Source of the DNA: Candidatus Sumerlaeota bacterium
Lineage (GTDB): Bacteria > Sumerlaeota > Sumerlaeia > MVZB01 > JAJFLK01
NCBI GenBank assembly: GCA_021772735.1
Contig: JAJFLK010000152.1
Coordinates: 1-13,781 of the forward strand
Direction: 5' to 3'
Length of the DNA: 13,781 nucleotides
Positions within the stretch are counted from its first letter, which is position 1; each line of letters starts with the position of its first letter. Below the pieces are notes generated by a model. The model ran no database searches, had not been told where the DNA came from, and worked only from the letters and a program-made list of their open reading frames with translations. Shown here in pieces: positions 7,014-13,781 of the stretch. A program made the position numbers and the translations under genes.

Positions 7014-8218
7014 TAAGGGGTCAATCCTTCGGCGACCTGCGCGACGATCCACTCGACTTGATCGAGCGTCATTCGCGGATGAAGCGGCAGGGTCAACTCG
7101 CGCGCGGCGTACTGCTCGGTTTGCGGAAGCTGGACTCGCGCGGTCGGTTGTGCGCGTTGGTAATACTCGAATAGATGAACCGGCGGGTAGTGATGCGAGG
7201 TCTGAATGCCGCTGGCGTGAAGCGCTTCGCGCACGCGATTGCGGGTAACGGAATCGGGCAGGAGGATCGGAAAGACATGGCAGGCCGGGAAGTGCCACGT
7301 CTTGATCTGAGCGAACGGGACCGTGACCTCGGGCAGTTGGGCGAGGCCGGATTGATAACGACGAACCAGCTCATGGCGTCGCTCTTGATTCCCCTCCAGC
7401 TTGTCCATCTGCACCAGGCCCAGAGCCGAGGTGATCTCCGTCGGGCGAAAATTCCAGCCCGGCAGTTCGACGTCATAACTGAGCGTGTCGGCCAGGTGGC
7501 GTTCCCAGGTCGAATGCGTCAATCCATGGCGCCGCAGCAGATGGATCCGTTCGGCGATGTGCGCTTGATTTGTCACGACCATTCCGCCCTCGCCGGTCGC
7601 GACATTCTTGTTCGAGAAGAATGAAAAAACCCCCGCGTCCGCGCAATTGCCGAGGCTGCGCTCCGCATCCAGCGCCCCGCCGATCCCGTGGGCGGCGTCT
7701 TCGAAAAGATGGATGCTCTGCGGCTTCGCCCCTCGGCGGCGCAGGTTGCTGGTCGATGTTTCGTATTCGGCGATGGCGTCTGTTATTGCATCGTAATCGC
7801 AAGGGTAACCTGCGTAGTCCATTGCGTATACAGCCCGGGTCGCCGGGCTGAGTTTGCTTCGAATTTCCTCGGGGTCAATCAGCGGGAGCTCGGGCGAGAT
7901 GACATCACAGAAGACAGGCACGGCGCCGAGATTCACGATCACGTTGACCGTCGCGACGAACGTGAGCGAGGGAACCAAGACCTCGTCGCCGGGGCCGATG
8001 TCCAGCGATTTGAGCAACAGATAAAGGCCTGCCGTACATGACGAAAGGCAGATCGCGTGTTTGCAGCCGACGTATTCCGCCACGCGTTTCTCGAACGCCT
8101 CGGTGCGCGGGCCCATAGTCAGCCAGCGCGAACGGATGACTTCGAGCACAGCCTGCTCTTCTTGCTCGTCATAGGTAAGATCGGAAAGGAATACTTTCCA
8201 CTGATTGTGCGCGCCCAT
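7013..8218 (-). CDS. DegT/DnrJ/EryC1/StrS-family PLP aminotransferase
   Basis: Members of this family transaminate keto-sugar nucleotides to amino sugars for polysaccharide, glycan or antibiotic synthesis. The 401-residue protein has the family order. RWLTMGPRTEAFE near the N-terminus leads into CLSSCTAGLYLLLK and DEVLVPSLTFVAT. EDAAHGIG carries the cofactor-contacting Asp (D174), and SFFSNKNVATGEGGMV has the Schiff-base lysine at K204. A short insertion of about 15 residues (about 150-168) precedes EDAAH. The substrate is not readable from sequence. The ATG at 8218 has AGGA nine bases upstream and follows the ridA stop by 11 bases. The stop overlaps the glycosyltransferase ATG by one base. 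The pair probably serves a surface glycan or modified lipid carrier (inference). Confidence 0.93.
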   Translation of the reverse strand: MGAHNQWKVFLSDLTYDEQEEQAVLEVIRSRWLTMGPRTEAFEKRVAEYVGCKHAICLSSCTAGLYLLLKSLDIGPGDEVLVPSLTFVATVNVIVNLGAVPVFCDVISPELPLIDPEEIRSKLSPATRAVYAMDYAGYPCDYDAITDAIAEYETSTSNLRRRGAKPQSIHLFEDAAHGIGGALDAERSLGNCADAGVFSFFSNKNVATGEGGMVVTNQAHIAERIHLLRRHGLTHSTWERHLADTLSYDVELPGWNFRPTEITSALGLVQMDKLEGNQERRHELVRRYQSGLAQLPEVTVPFAQIKTWHFPACHVFPILLPDSVTRNRVREALHASGIQTSHHYPPVHLFEYYQRAQPTARVQLPQTEQYAARELTLPLHPRMTLDQVEWIVAQVAEGLTP

Positions 8219-8229
8219 CCGCCGGGTTC

Positions 8230-8631
8230 CTACATTCCGCCCGTTGCTGGTATATGCGCTGTGACTTCGATCTCAATCCGTGCGCCCATCGGCAGCGCCG
8301 CGACCTGAACGGCCGTGCGGACCGGCGGCTCGTATGGGAAATGCGCCCCGAAGACACGATCCACGAGCGGCATATCCGCCAGATCGGTGACGAATACCGT
8401 GCAGCGAACAACGTGAGCATCGGTCAGTCCTGCAAAGGAGAGGATGATGGTCACGCTTTTCAGAATCCGCTCGGTTTGCGCGGCCGTATCGCCTGCGATC
8501 ATCTTCCCCGTGGCGGGATCGATCGCGATCTGACCGGCGATGTAGACCGAATCGCCGGACTTTAAGGCCTGGGAATAAGCCCCGATCGGCGCGGGCGCGT
8601 CTGAAGCGTTGATAACGACTTTGTTGCTCAT
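8230..8631 (-). CDS. ridA: RidA-family reactive intermediate (enamine/imine) deaminase
   Basis: RidA hydrolyses 2-aminoacrylate and related enamines or imines released by PLP enzymes, so protecting other PLP enzymes from damage. The 133-residue length is standard for the YjgF/UK114 family. The signature is present: PIGAYSQA near the N-terminus, YIAGQIAIDP, and the C-terminal PVRTAVQVAALP with the carboxylate-binding arginine R105, followed by E120 in RIEIEVTA. These positions match the E. coli numbering. It acts in the cytosol, normally as a trimer. It lies 11 bases ahead of a PLP aminotransferase gene, a sensible pairing. No strong ribosome site is seen at the ATG at 8631; a 13-base near-palindrome (8633-8645) occupies that spacer. 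Confidence 0.95.
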   Translation of the reverse strand: MSNKVVINASDAPAPIGAYSQALKSGDSVYIAGQIAIDPATGKMIAGDTAAQTERILKSVTIILSFAGLTDAHVVRCTVFVTDLADMPLVDRVFGAHFPYEPPVRTAVQVAALPMGARIEIEVTAHIPATGGM

Positions 8632-8632
8632 A

Positions 8633-8645
8633 AGAGTTGAACTCT
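8633..8645. repeat. Short palindrome in the ftsX-like/ridA spacer
   Basis: AGAGTTGAACTCT reads the same on both strands around a central base (AGAGTT, G, AACTCT). It fills nearly the whole gap between the stop of the membrane protein gene and the ridA ATG. The loop is too small for an ordinary RNA hairpin. It may be a protein-binding half-site pair or chance. Confidence 0.3.
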
Positions 8646-9442
8646 CACGCCTTGAAATGAATGGGGGGCGAGCCTTTTTTTTCTAGCATGGGCCCGATCA
8701 GCCCGGCAAGTGCGAATCCTGCGACGGCCCCAAGAATCCAAGTCCCGCGTTCGATCTCGACGCCCGCAATGTTCGCAGCGCCGAGCACGATCGACACGAC
8801 GGCGAGGGTTGCCAGGGCGGCGCATAAGGCTTCGCCGAGGCGGCCTCCCTGCCTTCGCGGCGTCAGAAATAAGCCTATCATCCCCAGGATGAAAATCACG
8901 GTGCCAAGCGGAAGGAGGACCGTCGACACGCGTTTGCGAGTTTCGAGGTCGTCCTTGAGCGCGGCTCCATCCCACATGACAAGCTCCCATTCCCCTGATG
9001 CGCGCAACGCGGCCAGCGATGCGGCGACGGCGTCGGCCTCGCGCAATGGATCGGTCATGCGGGCCTCGGCGATCCAGGGAAGCCACGCCGTTTCGTCTGC
9101 GAAGATGCTTGGCCAGAGACCCGATGGAACACCCCGCGAGGTCGTCTGCGCGAGGCTCTGAGGCGAAATCCAACTTGCGGATCGGATCTGATCGGTGCTT
9201 CTCAGAGCGCCCAGAAGCTCCTTGCGCGTTGTCTCGTCGGTTTCATTTTGAGGCAGGAGCAAAACCTTCCTTTCGGCGGCGCGGGCCGAAAGATGGCTGA
9301 ACGATGCTTCGCCCGCGGCGATGACAAGCGACAATGCGCTAGCCCAGAGAGCCAGGACATAGATTCGACCGTTGCCGGCAGTGCCCCGGATCGATAAATC
9401 GCGTCCTTTGCCGGGTGATGATTGCGTTGTGGATTCTGTCAT
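8645..9442 (-). CDS. FtsX-like four-helix membrane protein (no FtsE partner seen)
   Basis: The 265-residue product has FtsX topology. A cytosolic N-terminus is followed by one helix (about 27-46), an extracytoplasmic domain of about 125 residues, and three further helices (about 173-193, 204-224, 234-253). The outer domain begins RKVLLLPQNETDETTRKEL and continues QIRSASWISPQSLA, which resembles the FtsX pattern of a strand, a helix, then a V-x-x-v-x-x-I-S-P-E-e segment. FtsX works with the ATPase FtsE to control cell-wall hydrolases at division. The cytoplasmic loop that normally couples FtsX to FtsE (rr-x-Ei-x-iM-x-l-x-Ga) is not recognisable here; TPRRQGGRLGEAL stands in its place. I infer a diverged FtsX homologue. 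An ATG at 9475 would add 11 residues by overlapping the upstream gene; the ATG at 9442 leaves a seven-base gap and is preferred. Confidence 0.6.
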   Translation of the reverse strand: MTESTTQSSPGKGRDLSIRGTAGNGRIYVLALWASALSLVIAAGEASFSHLSARAAERKVLLLPQNETDETTRKELLGALRSTDQIRSASWISPQSLAQTTSRGVPSGLWPSIFADETAWLPWIAEARMTDPLREADAVAASLAALRASGEWELVMWDGAALKDDLETRKRVSTVLLPLGTVIFILGMIGLFLTPRRQGGRLGEALCAALATLAVVSIVLGAANIAGVEIERGTWILGAVAGFALAGLIGPMLEKKGSPPIHFKA

Positions 9443-9449
9443 ATCGGAT

Positions 9450-9719
9450 CTAATCGGAAGTCGGCGTTTCCTCATCGGGGAAGTAGAAACCGGCGCGAAG
9501 ACTCATTTGCGATTGCAGGAGCCCTGCCAGGATTCCGTCTTCAAAGTTGAAGTGCGCGCAGGCCTGGAGTTCGGGAAAATTCTGCGGATTGAGCAGATCT
9601 TCGGCTGTCAGGTGAGGCAATTGCGTGTTGGCGACCCGTGCCACCTTGGCGCGCTGCATTTCGATCATCTCGTCGAAGTGGCGCTCTAGAGCATCGATCG
9701 TTTCGGGAGTCAGAGTCAT
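9450..9719 (-). CDS. Small conserved-looking protein of unknown function (89 aa)
   Basis: I do not recognise the family. The protein is soluble and acidic, with no signal peptide, membrane helix or cysteine pair. Residues 5-30 look like an amphipathic helix (LERHFDEMIEMQRAKVARVA). The middle is rich in turn-forming and acidic positions (LTAEDLLNPQNFPEL), and then comes FNFEDGILAGLLQSQMSLRA, which looks like a second helix. The tight placement supports a real gene: it starts 30 bases after the holB stop and ends seven bases before the FtsX-like ATG, and no competing frame accounts for the row spacing. No good ribosome site is visible, so translation may be coupled to holB. Confidence 0.7.
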   Translation of the reverse strand: MTLTPETIDALERHFDEMIEMQRAKVARVANTQLPHLTAEDLLNPQNFPELQACAHFNFEDGILAGLLQSQMSLRAGFYFPDEETPTSD

Positions 9720-9749
9720 ACCGAGTGTCCGCCGCTTAGAGATCCAAGC

Positions 9750-10790
9750 TTATCGTCCGCGCAGCTCCTGACCGACCCGCGAGACGAGCACTTCGAGAAA
9801 ATGCGCCCGAGACTGCGGCGTATAATAACGCGGCGTCTCGCCGACGGCTTCAGTCGCAAGAGTTGCCGCGCGCAGCATGCCCTCGGGCGAGAGGCCCGCC
9901 GCGAGCTCGGCAAGTTCATCGGTCAAGTCCTCATTCAGCGCATGCCCGGCCCCGATGCGGATCGCCAACGCATCGCGCAGGAGCACGGCCAGGATCGAAA
10001 GCGTGCTCGCCATGTCCTTGTCGAGTTGGCTGAGCCGGTCGGCCACGCCAAAGATTCCCGCGAAGCCATCGGTTTTCAGGAGGCTGATTTCACGGAGGAT
10101 AGAGCCGCGTTGTTCGAGCAGCTTGCCGCGCACGATTGCCATGGCCCGCCCGGGTCGGCCTTCGGCGAGGCGGACGGCGAGCGAGACGCGTGACTGCGCT
10201 TCGCCGCTCTCGGCGAGCAACCAGGCCTCAAGATCTTCGGGCGCGACCGGCTCAAGGCGCAGCACGGCGCAGCGCGATCGAATCGTCGGCAGGAGCGCTG
10301 CGGGTTCGACGCATGTCAGGATGATGACGACATGACGGGGCGGTTCTTCGAGCAGCTTAAGCAGGCAGTTCGCGGCCGCCGGATTCATGCGTTCGGCAGG
10401 CGAGATGAAGATGATCTTCTTCGGCGATTCCAATGGCGAGGTCGCTGTGAAATCATCGGCCTCACGAATCTGCTCGATCACGATCTGACCCGAGGGGCTG
10501 CCGCTGTTGTCGCAGACCAGGATATCCGGGTGCGTCCCGCGAGCGACTTTTGCCGACCCCCGGTGGCTGGTGGAGTCTTCGCCTCCCGAGACGATTTCGC
10601 GAACCAGCGCCCAGGCCAGCGTCTTCTTGCCGACCCCATCGGGTCCGGCCAGGGCGATCGCGTGGGGAAGTCGGCTTTCTTTGATGCTTTGGGTGAGAAA
10701 CTCCACCGTCGTGCGGTGCCCGACGATTCGATCGAACGTCAGCTTGCGATCCGGATCAATCTCGGGTGCTGTGGCGATGGCGGGTGTCAT
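9750..10790 (-). CDS. holB: DNA polymerase III delta' subunit (clamp loader)
   Basis: Delta' is the stator of the clamp loader that opens and places the sliding clamp on primed DNA. The 346-residue product has an AAA+ fold with a Walker A (GPDGVGKKT, about 49-57), a sensor-1 region ending NCLLKLLEEPP, and the SRC arginine-finger motif in TIRSRCAVL (172-174). The Walker B segment is IIFISPAERMN, lacking the catalytic acid, as expected for delta' rather than DnaX. The four-cysteine zinc module found in many homologues is absent. The C-terminal third, from about 190, would be the helical collar domain. The start at 10790 is chosen because homology begins just after it. Upstream in-frame codons run into the ribE gene, and there is no clear ribosome site. 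The 97-base gap before it is the largest in the row. Confidence 0.9.
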   Translation of the reverse strand: MTPAIATAPEIDPDRKLTFDRIVGHRTTVEFLTQSIKESRLPHAIALAGPDGVGKKTLAWALVREIVSGGEDSTSHRGSAKVARGTHPDILVCDNSGSPSGQIVIEQIREADDFTATSPLESPKKIIFISPAERMNPAAANCLLKLLEEPPRHVVIILTCVEPAALLPTIRSRCAVLRLEPVAPEDLEAWLLAESGEAQSRVSLAVRLAEGRPGRAMAIVRGKLLEQRGSILREISLLKTDGFAGIFGVADRLSQLDKDMASTLSILAVLLRDALAIRIGAGHALNEDLTDELAELAAGLSPEGMLRAATLATEAVGETPRYYTPQSRAHFLEVLVSRVGQELRGR

Positions 10791-10887
10791 GATAATTGCC
10801 GGCTGAAGTCCGCGCGTTTTATTCCGGGCGGGATGAAGAGGGATAAGTCGGCCCGGCGAGATTCGGAGAGCCTCGCGCGCCCTCAGC

Positions 10888-11535
10888 TCATGAGTCGAAA
10901 CCCGCGCGCTTGAGCAAATCCGCATCGACGCCGCCACCGACGCCTGTTCGCGAGAGATACTCGACGACGTATCGAGCGATGGTATCGACCTCAAGATTGA
11001 CGCGATCGCCCGCGCGCCGCGAGCGCAGAGACGTGACCTCGCGCGTGTGCGGGATGATCGCGACGCTGAAACACGCGGGCTCGACATCGACCAGTGTGAG
11101 GCTGATTCCGTTGATCGAGACCGAGCCCTTCGAAGCAAAGAATGGACGCAGCGCCTCGGGGAAATCCACTTCGAGCGTCCATGATTCGCCGTCGCTCTTC
11201 AGGCTGCGGATCGTGCCGACTCCATCGACATGGCCCATCACAAGATGCCCTCCTAGCCTGTCTCCGGCGCCGAGCGAGCGCTCCAGATTCACCTGCGCTC
11301 CTGGTTCCAGATCGCCTAGCGTCGTTTTGGATAAAGTCTCGGCCGAAAGGAAGTAGATGAGTCGATCCGGTTTGGATTCGGGCTCGCACGTCAGGCAGAC
11401 GCCTTCGGTTGCGACGCTCTCGCCGGTCCCGAGATCCTCGAAGGGGCACGAGGGCACGACTTCGAGGCGCAATCCCCCGGCCGCCGGCCGCGAGGCATCG
11501 AGCCGCCCGACGTCCTGAACGATCCCGGTGAACAT
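10888..11535 (-). CDS. ribE: Riboflavin synthase, alpha chain type
   Basis: The enzyme dismutates two 6,7-dimethyl-8-ribityllumazine molecules to riboflavin and a pyrimidine that is recycled. The 215-residue product begins with the invariant MFTGIVQ, which fixes the start at 11535. It has the two lumazine-binding barrels expected: GESVATEGVCLT in the first, then GHLVMGHVDGVG and GSVSINGISLTLV in the second, with IPHT near the end. The last helix (about 190-210) would mediate trimer formation. It begins four bases after the stop of the TPR gene, so the two are probably co-translated. No FMN riboswitch can fit here and no other rib genes are in the window. The symbol follows the ribE/ribC naming for the alpha type. 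Confidence 0.96.
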   Translation of the reverse strand: MFTGIVQDVGRLDASRPAAGGLRLEVVPSCPFEDLGTGESVATEGVCLTCEPESKPDRLIYFLSAETLSKTTLGDLEPGAQVNLERSLGAGDRLGGHLVMGHVDGVGTIRSLKSDGESWTLEVDFPEALRPFFASKGSVSINGISLTLVDVEPACFSVAIIPHTREVTSLRSRRAGDRVNLEVDTIARYVVEYLSRTGVGGGVDADLLKRAGFDS

Positions 11536-11539
11536 GAGA

Positions 11540-12475
11540 TTATTCGCTTTCGACGGGTTCCGTCGTCTCGGCGGGTTGATCCGAATTTTCCTCGGCGGGC
11601 GCAGCTTCTTCGCTGGGCGCCGGCGAGGCGAGCAGGCGGCTGGTTGCGCGCAGGCGGTCTGCACGCAGCTGGGCGGTGAATTGAAAACTCTGGGGCTCGG
11701 TCCGGCTTCTGACCTGCTCCAGAATGAGCGACGTCAGGTTAAACCCGGCGTCGCCATCCCCTTCATCCTGCGTGTCCGATGACGATGAGGCTCTCGGTAG
11801 CGAGCGGCTGCCTGCGATGCGTTCGTAAAGTTCAAGCGCCTGCTGATCCTGAGAACGTAGTTCAAGGACGCGCGCCCGGTTCAGAAGCGCCGAGTAGTGC
11901 AGATAGGACTCGGCCGGCGCGAGGTCGGCCGCCAGCGCGAAGTGAACCTCGGCCTGATCGATGCTCTCGTCTTCGTCGGTGAGGTAAAAGCTGTTCTCGT
12001 GCGTGTAACCCAGCGCAAGCTCGCCTCGTGCCTCTTCCTCCGGGGTCCGGGCTTCGCTGATGTAATCCTCGAAAGCCGATTGGGCACTGTCCAGTTCGTC
12101 CAGAGAGAAGAAGCAATTGCCCTGTATGTAAAGCGCGAGCCGCGCCGCATCGGAGCCGGGGTAATCGTCACGGAGATTGTCGAGCGAGCCGATCGCGCTA
12201 TCGATCTGAGATTTGCGCGCATCATCGTTCTGGGCCAACAGCGCCTGATTATAGATCAGATTTGCCGCCTGGAGCCGATCGCTCTTGTCTCGCGCGGTCC
12301 GGTCCTGATTCGCGCTGAAGAATGCAATGGAAGCGACTGCGACGACGGCGACAATGCCGATGATCAAGACCCGGCGTCCATGATCTTGAATCCATTCCGT
12401 CATATGGGCGATGGAATCAGCGACCTCATCGTGCTGGAGATCCGCCACGTCGGGCTTGGAACGAGCTTTGGCCAT
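11540..12475 (-). CDS. Membrane-anchored TPR protein (YfgM/BamD-like arrangement)
   Basis: The 311-residue protein has a charged cytosolic N-terminus and a single helix at about 36-54 (VLIIGIVAVVAVASIAFF). The rest is helical with tetratricopeptide-like repeats. GSLDNLRDDYPGSDAARLALYIQGNCFF and the following segment to about residue 190 show the alternating small and bulky residue pattern of TPR motifs, and a second set lies around ALNRARVLELRSQDQQALELYERI. The tail from about 280 is Glu/Ala/Pro-rich and disordered. Such proteins usually hold partners on the outer face of the inner membrane (YfgM with SecYEG, for example); the partner here is unknown. The ATG at 12475 has an AGG-type site just upstream. 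The longer frame to 12604 would overlap the promoter listed below. It is the first gene of the leftward row. Confidence 0.8.
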   Translation of the reverse strand: MAKARSKPDVADLQHDEVADSIAHMTEWIQDHGRRVLIIGIVAVVAVASIAFFSANQDRTARDKSDRLQAANLIYNQALLAQNDDARKSQIDSAIGSLDNLRDDYPGSDAARLALYIQGNCFFSLDELDSAQSAFEDYISEARTPEEEARGELALGYTHENSFYLTDEDESIDQAEVHFALAADLAPAESYLHYSALLNRARVLELRSQDQQALELYERIAGSRSLPRASSSSDTQDEGDGDAGFNLTSLILEQVRSRTEPQSFQFTAQLRADRLRATSRLLASPAPSEEAAPAEENSDQPAETTEPVESE

Positions 12476-12575
12476 ATCAACCTGCCTGGCCCTTCGCGCC
12501 TCTGCGGCCGAAGAACCGGAAATAGAGAATAACGCAACGTCTTGCAACGGTCCCCGCCGTGCAATTAACCCCGCT

Positions 12576-12604
12576 CTTATAGACGCCGCGCGGCTTGAAA
12601 TCAA
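12576..12604 (-). promoter_or_regulatory. Sigma-70 type promoter for the leftward gene row
   Basis: On the - strand TTGATT (12604-12599, 4 of 6) and TATAAG (12581-12576, 5 of 6) are separated by exactly 17 bases. Transcription would start near 12569, giving a leader of about 95 bases to the TPR ATG at 12475. It is the best promoter match in the window. Confidence 0.55.
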
Positions 12605-12621
12605 GCGCGATCAGTTTGTGA

Positions 12622-12650
12622 TTGAACGTTGGGTGGGCGCTACCTACGCT
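12622..12650 (+). promoter_or_regulatory. Weak promoter candidate for the epimerase-like gene
   Basis: TTGAAC (12622-12627, 4 of 6) and TACGCT (12645-12650, 3 of 6) have a 17-base spacer. The -10 element is poor, so this is tentative. Confidence 0.2.
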
Positions 12651-12814
12651 TTGGGAGCTTTGCGTTGCGTCCGAATCAGACGTTTCATGGCGATCCGCCG
12701 GCTTGCACCCGGTCGGTCCGCCGCCTCCGGGCGCGTCTTTGGAGCACGCCGAACCACCCCGGCAATTGCAAATAGATCGGCCCGAAACGCGCGGCCCCAG
12801 AGTAGGAATTTGTC

Positions 12815-13726
12815 GTGAAAGTGTTTCTCACAGGCGCCACGGGATTTGTCGGCTCTCACGCCGCAATGGCCCTGCTCGACGCGGGCCACGAGGTCCTCGC
12901 GCTGGTCCGCCCCGGAGCCGAGGAGCGACTCTCCGACGACCTGCGCGGATCCCCCGAATTTCATATTCTCCAGGGCGATCTCCTCGATGACCGGCTGCCG
13001 CGCCGCCTGGACTTCGAATGCGATGCGGCGGTTCACCTGGTCGGAATTATCCGCGAAAGCCCGAGGCGGGGGCTGACGTTCAAGCGTTGCCATATCGAGG
13101 CCACGCGCGCCGCGCTCAATGTCGCGTCTCGTCACGGAGCGAAGCGATTCATCCACACCTCCGCGTTGGGCGCACGCGAGGGCGCTTACTCGGAATACTA
13201 CCGGTCCAAATACGATGCGGAATTCGCCGTCAGGGAGCATCGGGTGCCCTGGATTATTCTGCGTCCTTCGCTGGTCTGGGGGCCGAGGGATCATTTCTTC
13301 ACCGAGCAGGCACGGTATGTTCAGCCCTTTTTCCCGTATCCGGTGCCCGGCCGAGGCAAGAATCTGGTTCAACCGGTGGCCGTGGCCAACCTCGCCGAGG
13401 GCATCGTCCGGACGCTGGACCCCGAGGTGAAGACGGGTCGAATCCTCGAAGTGGGCGGCCCGGAGCGGATCGCGGTGAATCGCCTGATCAATCTTATCGC
13501 CGAGGCCAAGGGGATTTCGCCGCGCAAGATGCACCTGCCGCTCGGCCAGATGCGAGTCGCCCTGGGCCTGGCCGAGAGGGCGCCGCTGATGCCGACCATG
13601 CCGATCGCGACCGACCAGCTCCGGATGCTGAGCGAAGACAATGTGTGCGAATCACGCGCCTTTTTCGACGAGTTCGAGATCAAACCCGTAACGCTGACGG
13701 CCGAGGCGCTGCGGGAGTATATTTGA
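12815..13726 (+). CDS. Atypical SDR / NAD(P)-binding epimerase-like protein (NDUFA9 type)
   Basis: The protein opens with a Rossmann dinucleotide motif (TGATGFVG, G7, G10, G13), followed by GDLLDD and AAVHLVGIIRE. A Y128-x3-K132 pair sits in EYYRSKYDAE. The pattern, then ILRPSLVWGPRDHF and QPVAVANLAEGI, matches the atypical SDR group of the complex I NDUFA9 subunit and bacterial NADH-ubiquinone-associated or sugar-epimerase-like proteins. In bacteria the substrates are mostly unknown; some members act on lipids or cofactors. The start is a GTG at 12815 with a clear AGGA site at 12804-12807, seven bases away. The length of 303 residues is normal. No other complex I genes are in the window, so a specific role should not be assumed. 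Confidence 0.88.
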   Translation: MKVFLTGATGFVGSHAAMALLDAGHEVLALVRPGAEERLSDDLRGSPEFHILQGDLLDDRLPRRLDFECDAAVHLVGIIRESPRRGLTFKRCHIEATRAALNVASRHGAKRFIHTSALGAREGAYSEYYRSKYDAEFAVREHRVPWIILRPSLVWGPRDHFFTEQARYVQPFFPYPVPGRGKNLVQPVAVANLAEGIVRTLDPEVKTGRILEVGGPERIAVNRLINLIAEAKGISPRKMHLPLGQMRVALGLAERAPLMPTMPIATDQLRMLSEDNVCESRAFFDEFEIKPVTLTAEALREYI

Positions 13727-13769
13727 CCGGGGCGGAACTATCTGGCCCGGTGCAGACAAAGGCCCATCC

Positions 13770-13781
13770 ATGAAAGTCGTC
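13770..13781 (+). CDS. Start of a further + strand gene (partial)
   Basis: ATG AAA GTC GTC begins at 13770 and runs off the window, preceded by AAAGG at 13758-13762, seven bases away. It lies 43 bases after the epimerase-like stop. Only four codons (MKVV) are visible, so no product can be proposed. Confidence 0.4.

Larger units (their letters stand above)
12476..12814. other. Divergent intergenic region
   Basis: This 339-base region separates the leftward gene row from the epimerase-like gene. It contains a good leftward promoter and a weaker rightward one, both listed. Open frames crossing it are out of phase with the flanking genes and show no protein signature. A GTTGGGTGGGCGCTACC segment (12628-12644) resembles a dispersed intergenic element and is discussed in the findings. 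Confidence 0.6.

Noticed and set aside
11536..11539. FMN riboswitch ahead of riboflavin synthase
   Set aside because: Only four bases separate ribE from the TPR gene, and the row leader shows no FMN element pattern.
12644..13534. Long - strand open frame opposite the epimerase-like gene
   Set aside because: The + strand gene has a Rossmann motif, YxxxK pair and a strong ribosome site; the antisense frame has none.
13726..13751. ACCGGG/CCCGGT inverted repeat after the epimerase-like gene
   Set aside because: Six-pair stem, 14-base loop and no T run; not a convincing terminator.
1..13781. CRISPR array, transposon, prophage or defence island
   Set aside because: No regularly spaced repeats, transposase, integrase, terminal inverted repeats or nuclease/helicase modules were found; all genes fit housekeeping or metabolic roles.

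Overview
The window is a compact bacterial chromosome segment, roughly 60% GC by eye, with mostly housekeeping genes. I see no phage, transposon, plasmid, CRISPR, rRNA or tRNA signatures. The gene set (ligA, lipB, holB, riboflavin synthase, ridA) is bacterial. The order matches no model organism I know, and I cannot fix the phylum. A radical SAM protein of the CofG type and a degraded-looking FtsX-type protein without FtsE hint at a little-studied, probably uncultured lineage. Any finer placement would be a guess.

Layout. At the left edge are the last codons of an upstream gene whose stop overlaps the ligA start (ATGA). ligA (NAD+-dependent DNA ligase, + strand, 44-2185) follows. A 380-base AT-richer spacer with a weak terminator-like hairpin and two candidate promoters leads into a divergent CofG-like radical SAM enzyme (2566-3759, +). 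Its stop overlaps by four bases the stop of an orphan peptide/solute-binding lipoprotein read leftward (3756-5453, -). A divergent 182-base spacer separates that gene from lipB (5636-6355, +). The lipB 3' end overlaps the last gene of a long leftward gene row.

The leftward row (12475 down to 6333, - strand) has eight closely spaced genes: a membrane-anchored TPR protein, riboflavin synthase (ribE), DNA polymerase III delta' (holB), an 89-residue unknown protein, an FtsX-like four-helix membrane protein, ridA, a DegT-family sugar aminotransferase and a DPM1-like glycosyltransferase. Gaps are -1 to +30 bases except 97 bases before holB. A good sigma-70 type promoter (12576-12604) sits ahead of the row. 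The last three genes make biochemical sense together: a PLP aminotransferase, a reactive-enamine deaminase and a sugar transferase. The earlier ones look like a mixed housekeeping operon.

On the right, an NDUFA9-type NAD(P)-binding epimerase-like gene (12815-13726, +, GTG start) diverges from the row, and the first codons of another + strand gene appear at 13770.

I did not find a clear new defence or mobile system. The most worthwhile leads are the divergent CofG-like enzyme with no F420 genes beside it, the FtsE-less FtsX-like protein next to a small unknown protein, and the hairpin and repeat structure directly upstream of lipB.
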